This document shows, in pieces, positions 17,740-26,099 of a DNA stretch of 64,000 nucleotides (positions within the stretch are counted from its first letter, which is position 1; the number at the start of each line of letters is the position of its first letter). The notes below the pieces were generated by a model. That model had not been told where the DNA came from. It was given only the letters and a program-made list of their open reading frames with translations, and ran no database searches. A program made the position numbers and the translations under genes. The stretch spans positions 1 through 64,000 of the forward strand of contig NZ_WEZQ01000006.1 in the NCBI RefSeq assembly GCF_009864005.1, in the 5' to 3' direction. Origin of the DNA: Furfurilactobacillus milii (GTDB lineage Bacteria > Bacillota > Bacilli > Lactobacillales > Lactobacillaceae).

Positions 17740-18864
17740 TCACTTTTTTGATGCAGCTTGCCAACGTCGCCACAGCTTTTGTTGGACAACTGGCATCGGA
17801 TATTGATCAAACGCCGATTCAGCCACAATTTCACCCGCGAACAAACTGATATCTGGGACTGTTGATAACTCCGCTGAAACCAGCCGAATTTGCCACTTCA
17901 AATGGGTGAATGTGTGTGTCACAGCGCGGCCACCAATCAAGGCCAAAGAAACCGGAATTTCCGTTTCCGTTTCGAACGCCTGCTCAGCACGTGACACGAT
18001 ATCGACGTCCATCAAGTCTGTTTCCTGCTCATCATCCTTCAACAAATCGCTTACCTTAACCAATGGAAAGGTCCATAAGTTGGCCAGTAATCCCGTCGAT
18101 GGTCGTTTCGTCATTAAATACCCAGCAGGTGTGTGAATGACTAGTGCAACATAATCGACTGGTACTGGCCGCGGCTTGGCCGTTTTAACCGGATAATCAA
18201 GTACATGGCCCGTTTCGTATGAACGGTCAAACGCTTTTACTGGTGAGTGAGCAACATCCGGATTTTTCGCTGTCATGTAGCTACTGCCCAAGTCCATAAT
18301 GGCTTGATTAAAATCCCCAGGCCGCTGTGGATCAATAATTTGATCAATCGTCTCGGCAAACAGCTGGCGAGTTGCCGGTTTGGTAATATCAGCGTCAATC
18401 ATCAGCAAGCGGCCAAATACCCGAAAGGCATTCCCATCGACCGCCGCCACTGGTTCGCCAAACGCAATGCTGGCAATCGCGCCCGCCGTGTACGGACCAA
18501 TGCCAGTCAGTTCCTGCAAACCCGCAGCCGTTGTCGGCCACTCACCATTCCGGTCGTCGACGATTTCCTGTGCCGCTCGTTGCAGATTGCGGGCTCTTGA
18601 ATAGTAGCCAAGGCCCTCCCACGCTTTCAATAACTGTTCTGGTTTAGCCGCTGCCAAATCATTAATTGTAGGAAACATGCTCATAAAACGTTCATAGTAA
18701 GGAATAACCGTATTCACTTGCGTTTGTTGCAGCATAATTTCTGATACCCACACGTGATACGGATCATGATCACGACGCCATGGCAAATCCCGTTTATTTT
18801 CGTCATACCACTTTAATAATGTTTTTCGAAACGCTGCAATCGTTTCTTCTGACCACTGTTCCAT
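17740..18864 (-). CDS. mutY: Adenine DNA glycosylase MutY, lacking the Fe-S cluster
   Basis: 374 aa. It removes adenine mispaired with 8-oxoguanine. The HhH-GPD fold has catalytic Glu42 (SEIMLQQTQV), the helix-hairpin-helix LTGIGPYTAGAI and Asp143 (VDGNAFRVFGR). A C-terminal NUDIX-like domain (about 230-370; VTHTFTHLKW) recognises oxoG. The family's 4Fe-4S loop, four Cys just after MDLG, is replaced by SSYMTAKNPDVAHSPV, and the whole protein contains no Cys. Cluster-less MutY has been reported for some lactic acid bacteria, as I recall. First gene of a likely mutY-rnhA operon. Confidence 0.93.
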   Translation of the reverse strand: MEQWSEETIAAFRKTLLKWYDENKRDLPWRRDHDPYHVWVSEIMLQQTQVNTVIPYYERFMSMFPTINDLAAAKPEQLLKAWEGLGYYSRARNLQRAAQEIVDDRNGEWPTTAAGLQELTGIGPYTAGAIASIAFGEPVAAVDGNAFRVFGRLLMIDADITKPATRQLFAETIDQIIDPQRPGDFNQAIMDLGSSYMTAKNPDVAHSPVKAFDRSYETGHVLDYPVKTAKPRPVPVDYVALVIHTPAGYLMTKRPSTGLLANLWTFPLVKVSDLLKDDEQETDLMDVDIVSRAEQAFETETEIPVSLALIGGRAVTHTFTHLKWQIRLVSAELSTVPDISLFAGEIVAESAFDQYPMPVVQQKLWRRWQAASKK

Positions 18865-18930
18865 TGCTGCGCTCCCATCCGCTTGTTAGTGGTGTTATCT
18901 TAGCATATTTCAGCTCACTGATGTGCATCC

Positions 18931-19776
18931 CTAATCGCCATTATCATTCGAATCCACGTTATCAGAATCAACACTGACACTATTATTGCTATCTTGAGAA
19001 ATACTGTCATCTTCACTCGATTGAGAATCCGAAGTGTCATCGTTTGAATCACTATCATCATTGCTTTGCGAATCATCACTCACGGAATCTGACGAGTCAT
19101 CATCGGTCGAATCTGCATCGCTTTGCGAATCAGTATTTGAATCACCTTCATCCTGTTCTGTATGAGTTTGAATGCCAAAATAACTCAACATGTTTTCATA
19201 ATTTCCAGATAAGTTTTCATTGCTTAATATTGAGCCATTTTTAGCATCGACAACCAGTTTCATATCAGGCTCAGAGGCTGCACCACTGCCTAAAATAATT
19301 GTAACGGTATGGTTATTGTTTTTTGTCAACACAATTCCACCATCACCGGCACCACTTTTGTTTACGTACATAACAAAGATACTATTGCCTGGTATTTTGT
19401 TCGAAGGCCAAGCATACGATGAGTCAGACACTCCCGTTAAATCAATGACATCTAAACCAATATATTCATGACCTTCAGACGAAGCGCCGTACACCTTTTG
19501 TAGGAACGATGAAGCTGTCGCAAATGTCCAAGGTGCCTGAATAAATGCGTCAGTTTGGTCATTGTCATTCGCCGATTCACCGTTTTGATTTGAGTCTTGA
19601 CTGGCATCACTAGTTGACGAATCAGCATGAGAACTCACATTTGTTTTGGAATGTTTAACAACCTTCTCGCTTCTATTAGACGCATCTCTAGAATTCTGTC
19701 CATTGCTTGAATCACCACAAGCAGTCAGCATAAGTAACGAAGCTGTTGATATCAGCAGTACAACAGTCTTTTTCAT
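18931..19776 (-). CDS. Lipoprotein with Ser/Asp-rich C-terminal tail
   Basis: 281 aa. Signal peptide with lipobox LTAC (Cys20), then a Ser/Asn/Asp-rich linker, a central folded region (about 80-200; WTFATASSFLQKVYG, GHEYIGLDVIDLTG) and about 70 residues of mostly Ser and Asp. The tail resembles Ser-Asp stalks of surface proteins but comes after the folded part and lacks LPxTG. Function unknown; the central region is reminiscent of DUF4767-type lipoproteins but I cannot confirm that. Single gene. Confidence 0.82.
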   Translation of the reverse strand: MKKTVVLLISTASLLMLTACGDSSNGQNSRDASNRSEKVVKHSKTNVSSHADSSTSDASQDSNQNGESANDNDQTDAFIQAPWTFATASSFLQKVYGASSEGHEYIGLDVIDLTGVSDSSYAWPSNKIPGNSIFVMYVNKSGAGDGGIVLTKNNNHTVTIILGSGAASEPDMKLVVDAKNGSILSNENLSGNYENMLSYFGIQTHTEQDEGDSNTDSQSDADSTDDDSSDSVSDDSQSNDDSDSNDDTSDSQSSEDDSISQDSNNSVSVDSDNVDSNDNGD

Positions 19777-19918
19777 ACTTAAATAGCTCCCCTGAATATG
19801 TATTTTCCCTTAACTCTCCATATAAAATTATAAGTCAAACATTTGAAAACAAACGGTTTAGTTTTAGAACCGTTAATATCAATTTTGTCAGACTTCCGAA
19901 GGGTATTAGTAGTGTAGT

Positions 19919-20075
19919 CAGACAGGGACATAGTTCTGTGACAGCAATCCTTAGCAGCGCTTTACGGCCGCTTAGTATTGCAGGGCGACTTCAGAGACGG
20001 TTTGTGGCTCTGAATCGAGGTAGAAGACCGCAAAGCGGGCTGAGACCGGTCCCACAGAACGGCCGTCCCTGTCTG
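19919..20075 (+). repeat. Structured intergenic element, subtype B (copy B2)
   Basis: CAGACAGGGAC plus GTTCTGTG pairs with CACAGAAC plus GTCCCTGTCTG, 19 bp of perfect stem broken by small internal loops. Inside: GCAATCCTTAGCAGCGC...GCTTAGTATTGC, then GAGGTAGAAGACC and GAGACCGGTCCCACAG. It is the only plus-strand B copy and lies tail to tail with the usp-like gene. Confidence 0.78.
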
Positions 20076-20115
20076 GCGGAACGGTTAACATTTTTCCTCT
20101 TTCAAGACACTAAAA

Positions 20116-20142
20116 AAGACACTTAATATGGAAGTGTCTTTC
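20116..20142 (-). terminator. Terminator of the usp-like gene
   Basis: AAGACACTT and AAGTGTCTT form the stem; a T run follows on the minus strand. Confidence 0.75.
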
Positions 20143-20157
20143 TGATTAGTTATCATA

Positions 20158-20595
20158 TTAAAGAACAACAGTTGCCACTTCTAATTCGTCGTTAGCTTGA
20201 TTTACCGCCCGCCGAATCTGGGTGTGATCATGATGATCCGAACTCATCACCAATACATCAAACGAAAAATCAGTGCAGTACACTTCTTCCGTTAACCGAG
20301 CCAGATTACTACCTCGCTTGATGGAAGCTTTCACGCTCCTGGCACCCATCGCTTTAGCAACATCACTTAAATCTGTTGCAAACTTATCAGCCTGATCATG
20401 TTGTTTGCGAACGTATCTTGGGTTCAATGCATTAAAAACACTTAAATTATCATCATCTATCCATACAATAATGTTGAGACTGGCGTTATCATGAACTGCC
20501 GTCTGCAAAGCATAATCAAACGCGTCAATATTTTCTGTGGCCGCGTTAACCACAACAGAAACCATATCAAAACGAGTTGCTTCTGCTAATTCCAT
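20158..20595 (-). CDS. UspA-like universal stress protein
   Basis: 145 aa with an alpha/beta fold like the Usp family: MVSVVVNAA at the first strand, NASLNIIVWID, and a C-terminal DVLVMSSDHHDHTQIRR where canonical members have the ATP-binding GSRG pattern. The ATP-binding glycines are not clear, so this may be a non-nucleotide-binding member. The start at 20595 has GGAAG upstream; the frame is open to 20748 but that part overlaps the operators and the divergent marR start. It faces marR across twin operators. Confidence 0.75.
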   Translation of the reverse strand: MELAEATRFDMVSVVVNAATENIDAFDYALQTAVHDNASLNIIVWIDDDNLSVFNALNPRYVRKQHDQADKFATDLSDVAKAMGARSVKASIKRGSNLARLTEEVYCTDFSFDVLVMSSDHHDHTQIRRAVNQANDELEVATVVL

Positions 20596-20620
20596 AAGAT
20601 CACTTCCGTTTAAAAAATGA

Positions 20621-20639
20621 TTGTTTCTCTTGGAAACAA
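20621..20639. promoter_or_regulatory. MarR operator 1
   Basis: TTGTTTC-TCTTG-GAAACAA, a perfect 7-5-7 inverted repeat, 25 bp upstream of the usp-like start. Confidence 0.7.
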
Positions 20640-20657
20640 AAACGAGTATAGCACCTA

Positions 20658-20675
20658 TTGTTTCCAAAAGAAACA
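20658..20675. promoter_or_regulatory. MarR operator 2
   Basis: TTGTTTC-CAAAA-GAAACA, the same repeat with one end base lost, on the marR side. The centres of the two sites are about 37 bp apart. Confidence 0.7.
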
Positions 20676-20719
20676 TTTCGCGGTAAAATAAATATATTAA
20701 TTCAAATGGAGGAATGGAT

Positions 20720-21307
20720 ATGGACCATTCACGTGCACAAGAAATCAACGATCTTTATACGGGCCTGCTCAATTTTGAAACGGCCAACCACCCGTTTGAC
20801 ATGCGTTTTCAGCAAGCCATGATGATGCACAAACGTTTTGGGGGTGGACCAGGAAATATGGGCCATCATAATCACCATGATCAACGTAATATGCAAGACT
20901 GGGCCAATCATATCGACCAACATTTCCGTGGACCTCTTCGCGATGTTATGGAAACAATTCAAGCACATCCCAAAATCAATGCACATGGTATCAGTGACGC
21001 CCTCGACATTTTACCAGGCACGCTGTCCAAATATCTCAAACGCCTGATTTCACGACGCTTAGTCGATGAACAAACTAATCCAGAAAATCGGCGAGAAAAG
21101 TTTTATCGCCTGACGGATGCCGGCACATGGCTACTTTCTTTGGCCCATGGGATTCAGGATGATGACAAAGAAGCAAAGGAAACTGTCGTAAATGAATTTT
21201 CACCAGAAGAACAAGATGTCATCGTTCGGTTTTTAGTTGCCATGCGGCACCGTAACGACAATGCTGAACCAACTAGTGATACTAATGATGTCAATCCAAA
21301 CAAATAA
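20720..21307 (+). CDS. MarR-family regulator with His/Met-rich insert
   Basis: 195 aa. The winged helix-turn-helix occupies about residues 75-150 (GISDALDILPGTLSKYLKRL recognition region, then ENRREKFYRLTDAG wing). Before it is a Gly/His/Met-rich stretch (residues about 38-55: RFGGGPGNMGHHNHHDQ) not usual for MarR, possibly metal binding. The ATG at 20720 is 7 nt after GGAGG; ATG 20714 is too close. Two identical inverted repeats between it and the divergent usp-like gene are probably its own operators. Confidence 0.87.
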   Translation: MDHSRAQEINDLYTGLLNFETANHPFDMRFQQAMMMHKRFGGGPGNMGHHNHHDQRNMQDWANHIDQHFRGPLRDVMETIQAHPKINAHGISDALDILPGTLSKYLKRLISRRLVDEQTNPENRREKFYRLTDAGTWLLSLAHGIQDDDKEAKETVVNEFSPEEQDVIVRFLVAMRHRNDNAEPTSDTNDVNPNK

Positions 21308-21344
21308 CCACCAACGGTTAAAAGACTGAACCGTCAGTGGTTAT
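21303..21344 (-). terminator. Hairpin between marR and cysK
   Basis: ATAACCACCAACGGTT pairs with AACCGTCAGTGGTTAT; symmetric, so it can serve both convergent genes. The T run is poor. Confidence 0.6.
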
Positions 21345-21357
21345 CAACACGAATTTA

Positions 21358-22275
21358 TTAATCTGCATAAAGCGAAGTTGAGAGATAACGTTCGCCATTA
21401 TCAGCAGCTAAAGCAAGCACTTTATGACCTGCACCCAATGTTTTAGCACGTTCAATCGCTGCCCAAACGGCTGCACCACCTGAGAAGCCCAACAGAATTC
21501 CCTCTTGGCGTGCAATTAACCGCGCAGTAGCAACAGCGTCTTCACCAGTTACATCGGTGACACTGTCATACACATGAGTGTCCAAAATATCCGGTACAAA
21601 ACCAGTCCCAATTCCTTGAATCGGGTGTTTGCCCGGTTGACCGCCATTTAAAACGGCCGACGCAGCCGGTTCAACCCCAACGATTTCAACATTGGCATTA
21701 GTCTCTCTCAGGAATCGACCCGTGCCTGAAATTGTGCCACCGGTGCCAATTCCGGCAACAAAAACATCCGGCGTGCCGTCAAAGTAGTCAACAATTTCGG
21801 GACCAGTTGTTTCATAGTGTGCCTGTGGGTTCAGTTCATTAATGAATTGTCCCAAACGGAAGTAGCCACCTTCCTTAAGTTTGTCATTCACCAAGTTAAT
21901 GGCACCAGTAATGCCTTCACTACCAGGCGTTTCAATTAATTCGGCACCGTAAGCTTTCATAATTTGCTTACGTTCCTCACTGGCCGTATCTGGCATAACT
22001 AGCACTGCATGGTAGCCCTTAGCGGCGGCCACCGCAGCAATCCCAATCCCTGTGTTTCCTGAAGTAGGTTCAATGAGCGTCATGCCATGCGTTAGAGTAC
22101 CTGCCGTTTCTGCGGCTTCGATCATTTTCAAGGCGATACGGTCCTTAACGGAACCAGCCTCGTTAAAGAATTCCAACTTCACATAAACATCAGCGGCACC
22201 ATCTGGCACCGAACGTTGGAGCTTAACAATTGGTGTGTGACCGATATAATCTAAAATGTTTTCTTTTTTAATCAT
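21358..22275 (-). CDS. cysK: Cysteine synthase (O-acetylserine sulfhydrylase)
   Basis: 305 aa PLP enzyme that makes cysteine from O-acetylserine and sulfide. The PLP Lys is in AGSVKDRIA, the substrate loop is EPTSGNTGIG, the phosphate-binding loop is GIGTGGTISGTGR. Its start overlaps the end of cysE by 8 nt. The pair is a complete two-step serine-to-cysteine pathway under the leader attenuator upstream of cysE. A cystathionine beta-synthase role is less likely given the adjacent cysE. Confidence 0.92.
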   Translation of the reverse strand: MIKKENILDYIGHTPIVKLQRSVPDGAADVYVKLEFFNEAGSVKDRIALKMIEAAETAGTLTHGMTLIEPTSGNTGIGIAAVAAAKGYHAVLVMPDTASEERKQIMKAYGAELIETPGSEGITGAINLVNDKLKEGGYFRLGQFINELNPQAHYETTGPEIVDYFDGTPDVFVAGIGTGGTISGTGRFLRETNANVEIVGVEPAASAVLNGGQPGKHPIQGIGTGFVPDILDTHVYDSVTDVTGEDAVATARLIARQEGILLGFSGGAAVWAAIERAKTLGAGHKVLALAADNGERYLSTSLYAD

Positions 22276-22840
22276 GTTGATGACCTACCTTTGTATTTGT
22301 TTGAGTGTCTTCTAAATGAGTAACTGGTTCGTTGGGATGCCATGTTCGAACGACCTTGGCCGGATTACCAGCAACGGTATTGCCAGTGCCAACATCGTGA
22401 AGTACAACGGCGCCAGCGCCAACTTTAGCAAAGTCATGAACCGTAATATCGCCTAACAACATCGCATTGGCGCCAAGGAGTACGTGGCTCCCAATGGTCG
22501 GATGTCGTTTGCCTGGCTGATCATGACGCGAACCTAATGTGACACCGTGAAGCATCGTCACATCATTGCCAATCACTGCGGTTGCCCCAATCACGACACC
22601 CATGCCATGGTCAATGAAGAGCCGTTCGCCAATAGTCGCCGCCGGATGAATATCCACGCCGGTATGATGACGTGTCCAATGGCTAATTAACTCTGCAAAT
22701 AATAAATGTTGCCTGCCCCAGAGCCAGTGCGCCAATCGGTATCCGACCAATGCCTGGTATCCCGAATAAGTTAACATAACCTGCCAACGCGTCCGTGCCG
22801 CCGGGTCTTCCTTAATAATACGGTCAACCGTCTTAAACAT
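22268..22840 (-). CDS. cysE: Serine O-acetyltransferase
   Basis: 190 aa, left-handed beta-helix acetyltransferase. The hexapeptide repeats run from about residue 60 to 160 (HTGVDIHPAATIGERLFIDHG, VTLGSRHDQPGKRHPTIG, GAGAVV). It makes O-acetylserine for CysK and lacks the longer N-terminal helical domain of the E. coli enzyme, as is usual in Gram-positives. AGGAGG precedes the ATG. The transcript begins about 270 nt upstream and passes a terminator. Confidence 0.92.
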   Translation of the reverse strand: MFKTVDRIIKEDPAARTRWQVMLTYSGYQALVGYRLAHWLWGRQHLLFAELISHWTRHHTGVDIHPAATIGERLFIDHGMGVVIGATAVIGNDVTMLHGVTLGSRHDQPGKRHPTIGSHVLLGANAMLLGDITVHDFAKVGAGAVVLHDVGTGNTVAGNPAKVVRTWHPNEPVTHLEDTQTNTKVGHQHD

Positions 22841-22896
22841 GGTAACCTCCTTTCCATTACTGATAATTATGCGTTCCTACGGGGATGCAGATAAAC

Positions 22897-22952
22897 AAAA
22901 AAGCATCCACCACACCTGTCCTGGCCCTAGAACCAAGCAGATGGGTGAATGC
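22897..22952 (-). terminator. Attenuator terminator of the cysEK leader
   Basis: Read on the minus strand, GCATTCACCCATCTG pairs with CAGGTGTGGTGGATGC (one bulge, G:T pairs) and is followed by TTTTTT, 56 nt before cysE. Its left arm (22944-22952) also belongs to the alternative antiterminator stem. Confidence 0.8.
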
Positions 22953-22989
22953 TAACAAAATTTTCTTGATATTAATTGTTGAATGCCAG

Positions 22990-23085
22990 TTACGACATAA
23001 ACAATTCAGATGTGTTAGCGGTTGTTAGACTTCCCCATAAACTTGGTCGGTTGATCAATCCGCTACAACAGTTCATGTTCATCAT
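22990..23085 (-). CDS. Cysteine-codon leader peptide of cysE-cysK
   Basis: 31 codons, beginning Met-Met-Asn-Met-Asn-Cys-Cys-Ser. Two adjacent TGT codons lie at 23065-23070. GAGGTG stands 6-7 nt before the first ATG. The peptide ends 38 nt before the terminator stem. Codons 16-22 (23022-23038) can pair with the left arm of the terminator, and codons 23-26 (CGCTAACAC, 23012-23020) with the leader's own ribosome-binding region (GTGTTAGCG, 23086-23094). A ribosome stalled at the Cys codons would free the antiterminator. The peptide itself probably has no other role. Confidence 0.75.
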   Translation of the reverse strand: MMNMNCCSGLINRPSLWGSLTTANTSELFMS

Positions 23086-23118
23086 CGCTAACACCTCTTC
23101 CATAAATTTTATAATCGT

Positions 23119-23147
23119 AGTATACGTGCTTATCTTTTGTAAGTCAA
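23119..23147 (-). promoter_or_regulatory. cysEK promoter
   Basis: On the minus strand TTGACT, 17 bp spacer, TATACT. Transcription is expected to start near 23112, about 27 nt before the leader peptide. Confidence 0.8.
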
Positions 23148-23243
23148 CAATTTACACATTATCTGTCAAACGTCCTGGCTAACATTTTTACAACACTCGC
23201 GCGTATAATAAGACCAAATCCAACGTAAGGTTTGTGAACAAAT

Positions 23244-25547
23244 ATGAGCTTAGCTTTCTTTATTGGTATTTTGATTTTGGCCGTTATTGCTGCTGAAATC
23301 GTTTATAACCAGTACCCTGCAATTCCGCTCGCGTTCTACCAAATTGCGGCAGGAATTGCGTTATCATTCATCACTTTTTATCATCATTATCAGTTCGATC
23401 CAAAAATCTTTCTGTTTGCGATCATTGCACCCATTATGTTTAATGACGCGCAGGAAACCTCAAACAGCCGGTTGAGACGCAATTTTTCTGATACGCTGTC
23501 GTTGGCAATCCTATTGGTGATTACCACCGTTATTGTTGTTGGCTTCGGTGTCCACTGGATTTACCCGGCGTTCGCACTACCATTAGCCTTTATGTTAATT
23601 TCCATCGTTAGTCCGACAGACGCAACGGCAGTTAGTTCAATTACGAAGAATCTGCAGCTGCCATCTGGATTAATGGAAACGTTGAAAAGTGAATCACTCT
23701 TCAATGACGCTTCTGGTATTGTAGCTTTTGACCTAGCATTGACAGCCTTTTCGTCTGGTAACTTTTCACCTGCTAGTGGTGTGCTAACGTTCCTGGAGAC
23801 TTTCTTCGGTGGGATTCTAGTCGGCTTGATCCTCGGTTGGGCCATTGTTGGATTACGCATCAGCTTAATTCACTGGAACGTTGATAATGCTTCTACCAGT
23901 GTGCCAATCCAGTTGTTGACGCCATTCTTAGTTTATTATGTTGCTGAAGAACTCGGTGTTTCCGGTATCTTAGCCGTTGTTGCAGCTGGCCTAATTCATG
24001 GTATCGAGCGAAACCAATTACACCTAACCTCTACCAAAATGCAGGTCGTTAGCTCAAGCGTCTGGGGATTACTCACAGATATTTTAAACGGATTTGTGTT
24101 TGTTCTTCTTGGCGTGAGTCTGCCAACGATTATGGACAATTTGTTCACCAAACACCAAGTTTCAATCTTAATCCTGCTTGGTTTAGCCGTCGGCATCTAC
24201 TTATTGATGATCGTGATTCGGTTCCTTTGGATTCGCCGTTTTCTCAACTTACCATTTCGTAAAGATCCCAACCAGTCTGCAGCGTTGTTAGCATTGAGTG
24301 GCGTTCATGGGACCGTCACATTAGCGATGGCTTTCTCGCTGCCCTTAACACTGCACGGTGAAGCTTTCCCGATGCGTAATGAGCTTATCTTCATCTCTGC
24401 GATCATTATTTTAATCAGTCTAGTCGTTCCTTTATTCACAATTCCGTTTATTTTACCTAAACAAGATGACGACAATAAAGAAGACTTTCAGGTCTCACAC
24501 CAAAACATGCTGGACTATGCGATTGCCTGGCTGAAGAATAATGTGCCAAACAACTCCGCTCGTCACACCGTTATCGAAACACTGGTTGATGAAAAGGGCA
24601 CCCTACATCGACCTGACAGAAAGACCGTTTCGGCTCTCTTTGACGGCGCTGCTCAAGCGGAAGCAGACGCCATCAACGATGAAATTGAAAATGGTAATCT
24701 CAACACCAGCGAACAACAAATATACCGTAAATACTTGTTAATGATCACCAGTCGGCGAGCCAACGCTACCGTCAGTACCCAGGTTAAATTACGTTTGAAG
24801 TTTGTGTTAATGCGGCTACTTCACCCTGGCAAGCAACGGAAAATTCGTAAACGTGGTCGACAGATGTACAAGCAACATCTTGCCTCCTATCAAAACGAAT
24901 CAGATCAAACAACGACGGTCATTGACGCGCCCCTTGATACGATTAGGGACGTTACATCTAAGACACAGATTGCGACCGAATCGACATCGATTAGTGACGC
25001 TGCGGCTACAAGTAATAAGTCCTCAGAACCTGCTAGTGCGGCAAAGAGTGTTTCCTCTGCTACGGTAACCGTTCGTTCAGCCAACGCTTTGCCGGCCAGT
25101 CTTAGCGGTGAAGAGGCAGTCTCTAGTGCCACTGCTGAAGCATTGACGAAGAATGACACGGCTTCCACCAACGCCCTCATTCAGGTTCTCCATGATAATC
25201 CTCATGCAGCTCGTTCCTATACCCGTCGTTTAATGCAAACCATCGAAAAACTTGGTAACGACGCGGCCATGGAGTGGCTGTTCAACCAAGACATTACGCG
25301 TGACCCGGCGGCCATCAACGCTGTTCGTGATTCTTACATTAAGCGTTCGCAACGATTCAGTCGTGATCAAACGGACCAAAGCGAGGCCATCAACTCACTT
25401 TTCCTATCCGCTTTTCAGGCCGAGTATCAGTATATTCAAGACGCGCTTAGCGCCGATGAAATCTCAATGAATATGGCCAAAACGTTGCGGGAACAAGTGT
25501 CCTACGATCAAATGGTCTACATGAAGAATGCGGAAAGCGACAGTTAA
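23244..25547 (+). CDS. CPA1-type Na+/H+ antiporter with long cytosolic tail
   Basis: 767 aa. Residues 1-415 hold about twelve membrane helices of the NhaP/CPA1 family with SPTDATAVSSI and FNDASGIV, the ion-binding signature. Residues 415-767 are hydrophilic and helical, interrupted by a Ser/Ala/Thr-rich stretch (about 570-640) that looks like a flexible linker. It exchanges sodium (or potassium) for protons across the membrane; the tail probably regulates. The promoter is divergent from cysEK, with TATAAT at 23204-23209. The ribosome binding site is weak (AAGG, long spacing). Confidence 0.88.
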   Translation: MSLAFFIGILILAVIAAEIVYNQYPAIPLAFYQIAAGIALSFITFYHHYQFDPKIFLFAIIAPIMFNDAQETSNSRLRRNFSDTLSLAILLVITTVIVVGFGVHWIYPAFALPLAFMLISIVSPTDATAVSSITKNLQLPSGLMETLKSESLFNDASGIVAFDLALTAFSSGNFSPASGVLTFLETFFGGILVGLILGWAIVGLRISLIHWNVDNASTSVPIQLLTPFLVYYVAEELGVSGILAVVAAGLIHGIERNQLHLTSTKMQVVSSSVWGLLTDILNGFVFVLLGVSLPTIMDNLFTKHQVSILILLGLAVGIYLLMIVIRFLWIRRFLNLPFRKDPNQSAALLALSGVHGTVTLAMAFSLPLTLHGEAFPMRNELIFISAIIILISLVVPLFTIPFILPKQDDDNKEDFQVSHQNMLDYAIAWLKNNVPNNSARHTVIETLVDEKGTLHRPDRKTVSALFDGAAQAEADAINDEIENGNLNTSEQQIYRKYLLMITSRRANATVSTQVKLRLKFVLMRLLHPGKQRKIRKRGRQMYKQHLASYQNESDQTTTVIDAPLDTIRDVTSKTQIATESTSISDAAATSNKSSEPASAAKSVSSATVTVRSANALPASLSGEEAVSSATAEALTKNDTASTNALIQVLHDNPHAARSYTRRLMQTIEKLGNDAAMEWLFNQDITRDPAAINAVRDSYIKRSQRFSRDQTDQSEAINSLFLSAFQAEYQYIQDALSADEISMNMAKTLREQVSYDQMVYMKNAESDS

Positions 25548-25575
25548 ATTTTCCTTCAAACCTTTTAAGAACAAA

Positions 25576-25624
25576 AGAACAGCCAATCTGCTGATGTAAT
25601 TTCAGCAGGTTGGCTGTTCTTTTT
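25576..25624 (+). terminator. Antiporter terminator
   Basis: AGAACAGCCAA-CTGCTGA pairs with TCAGCAG-TTGGCTGTTCT, then TTTTT. Confidence 0.88.
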
Positions 25625-25644
25625 AAACGGCTCACTGCCGTTAC

Positions 25645-25813
25645 GCTGACCGAAGACGCCGTTCCATGCGGACCGGTCTCAGCCTCCTGAAACCCGGAGT
25701 CTTTAACCTTGATTATGAGCCGAAGTACACGTCTCATAAGTCATCCTGCACCACTAAGCGGCAAAGTTCCCGCCGCCAAGTGTTGCCGACACGGAACTCT
25801 GTTTTCAGTCAGC
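25645..25813 (-). repeat. Structured intergenic element, subtype B (copy B3)
   Basis: Outer stem GCTGAC...GTTCC with GGAAC...GTCAGC; core ACCGGTCTCAG (minus-strand CTGAGACCGGTCC) as in B2 and B4. It stands head to head with A4, 97 nt away, the same arrangement as B1-A3. Confidence 0.75.
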
Positions 25814-25910
25814 TCCACTCCTATAGTCAATATTTCAGCGTTCGCTGATTTACCCATCAAAAAGGTAAACGAAAGTTAGCCGAAACTTGCTACTATGTCA
25901 GCTGAAGGGC

Positions 25911-26078
25911 GCCAACATTGATACCAAGCCGTGAAGGTAACGTTAATTCGGTGGTTTATCCGAATTTAGGTTACGGACGGTCGCCAAGACTTGCGGGCCT
26001 CACGAGGCTTGGCGGCGAGGTGAAAGACCGTGAGCTTCGGGCTTGAACCGGTCCCGCGGCTAGCGTGTCAATGTTGGC
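25911..26078 (+). repeat. Structured intergenic element, subtype A (copy A4)
   Basis: GCCAACATTGATAC pairs with GTGTCAATGTTGGC. It has the same internal arms as A3 and A5 and is nearly identical to A5. TACTAT stands shortly upstream, where A3 and A5 have TTCTAT and TTATAT, so a -10 box is possible. Confidence 0.87.
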
Positions 26079-26099
26079 AACCATAAGCCGCATTCACAA

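Noticed and set aside
22897-23112. A T-box riboswitch in the cysE leader
   Set aside because: No AGGGTGGNACCGCG-like core and no specifier loop; a leader peptide explains the region better.
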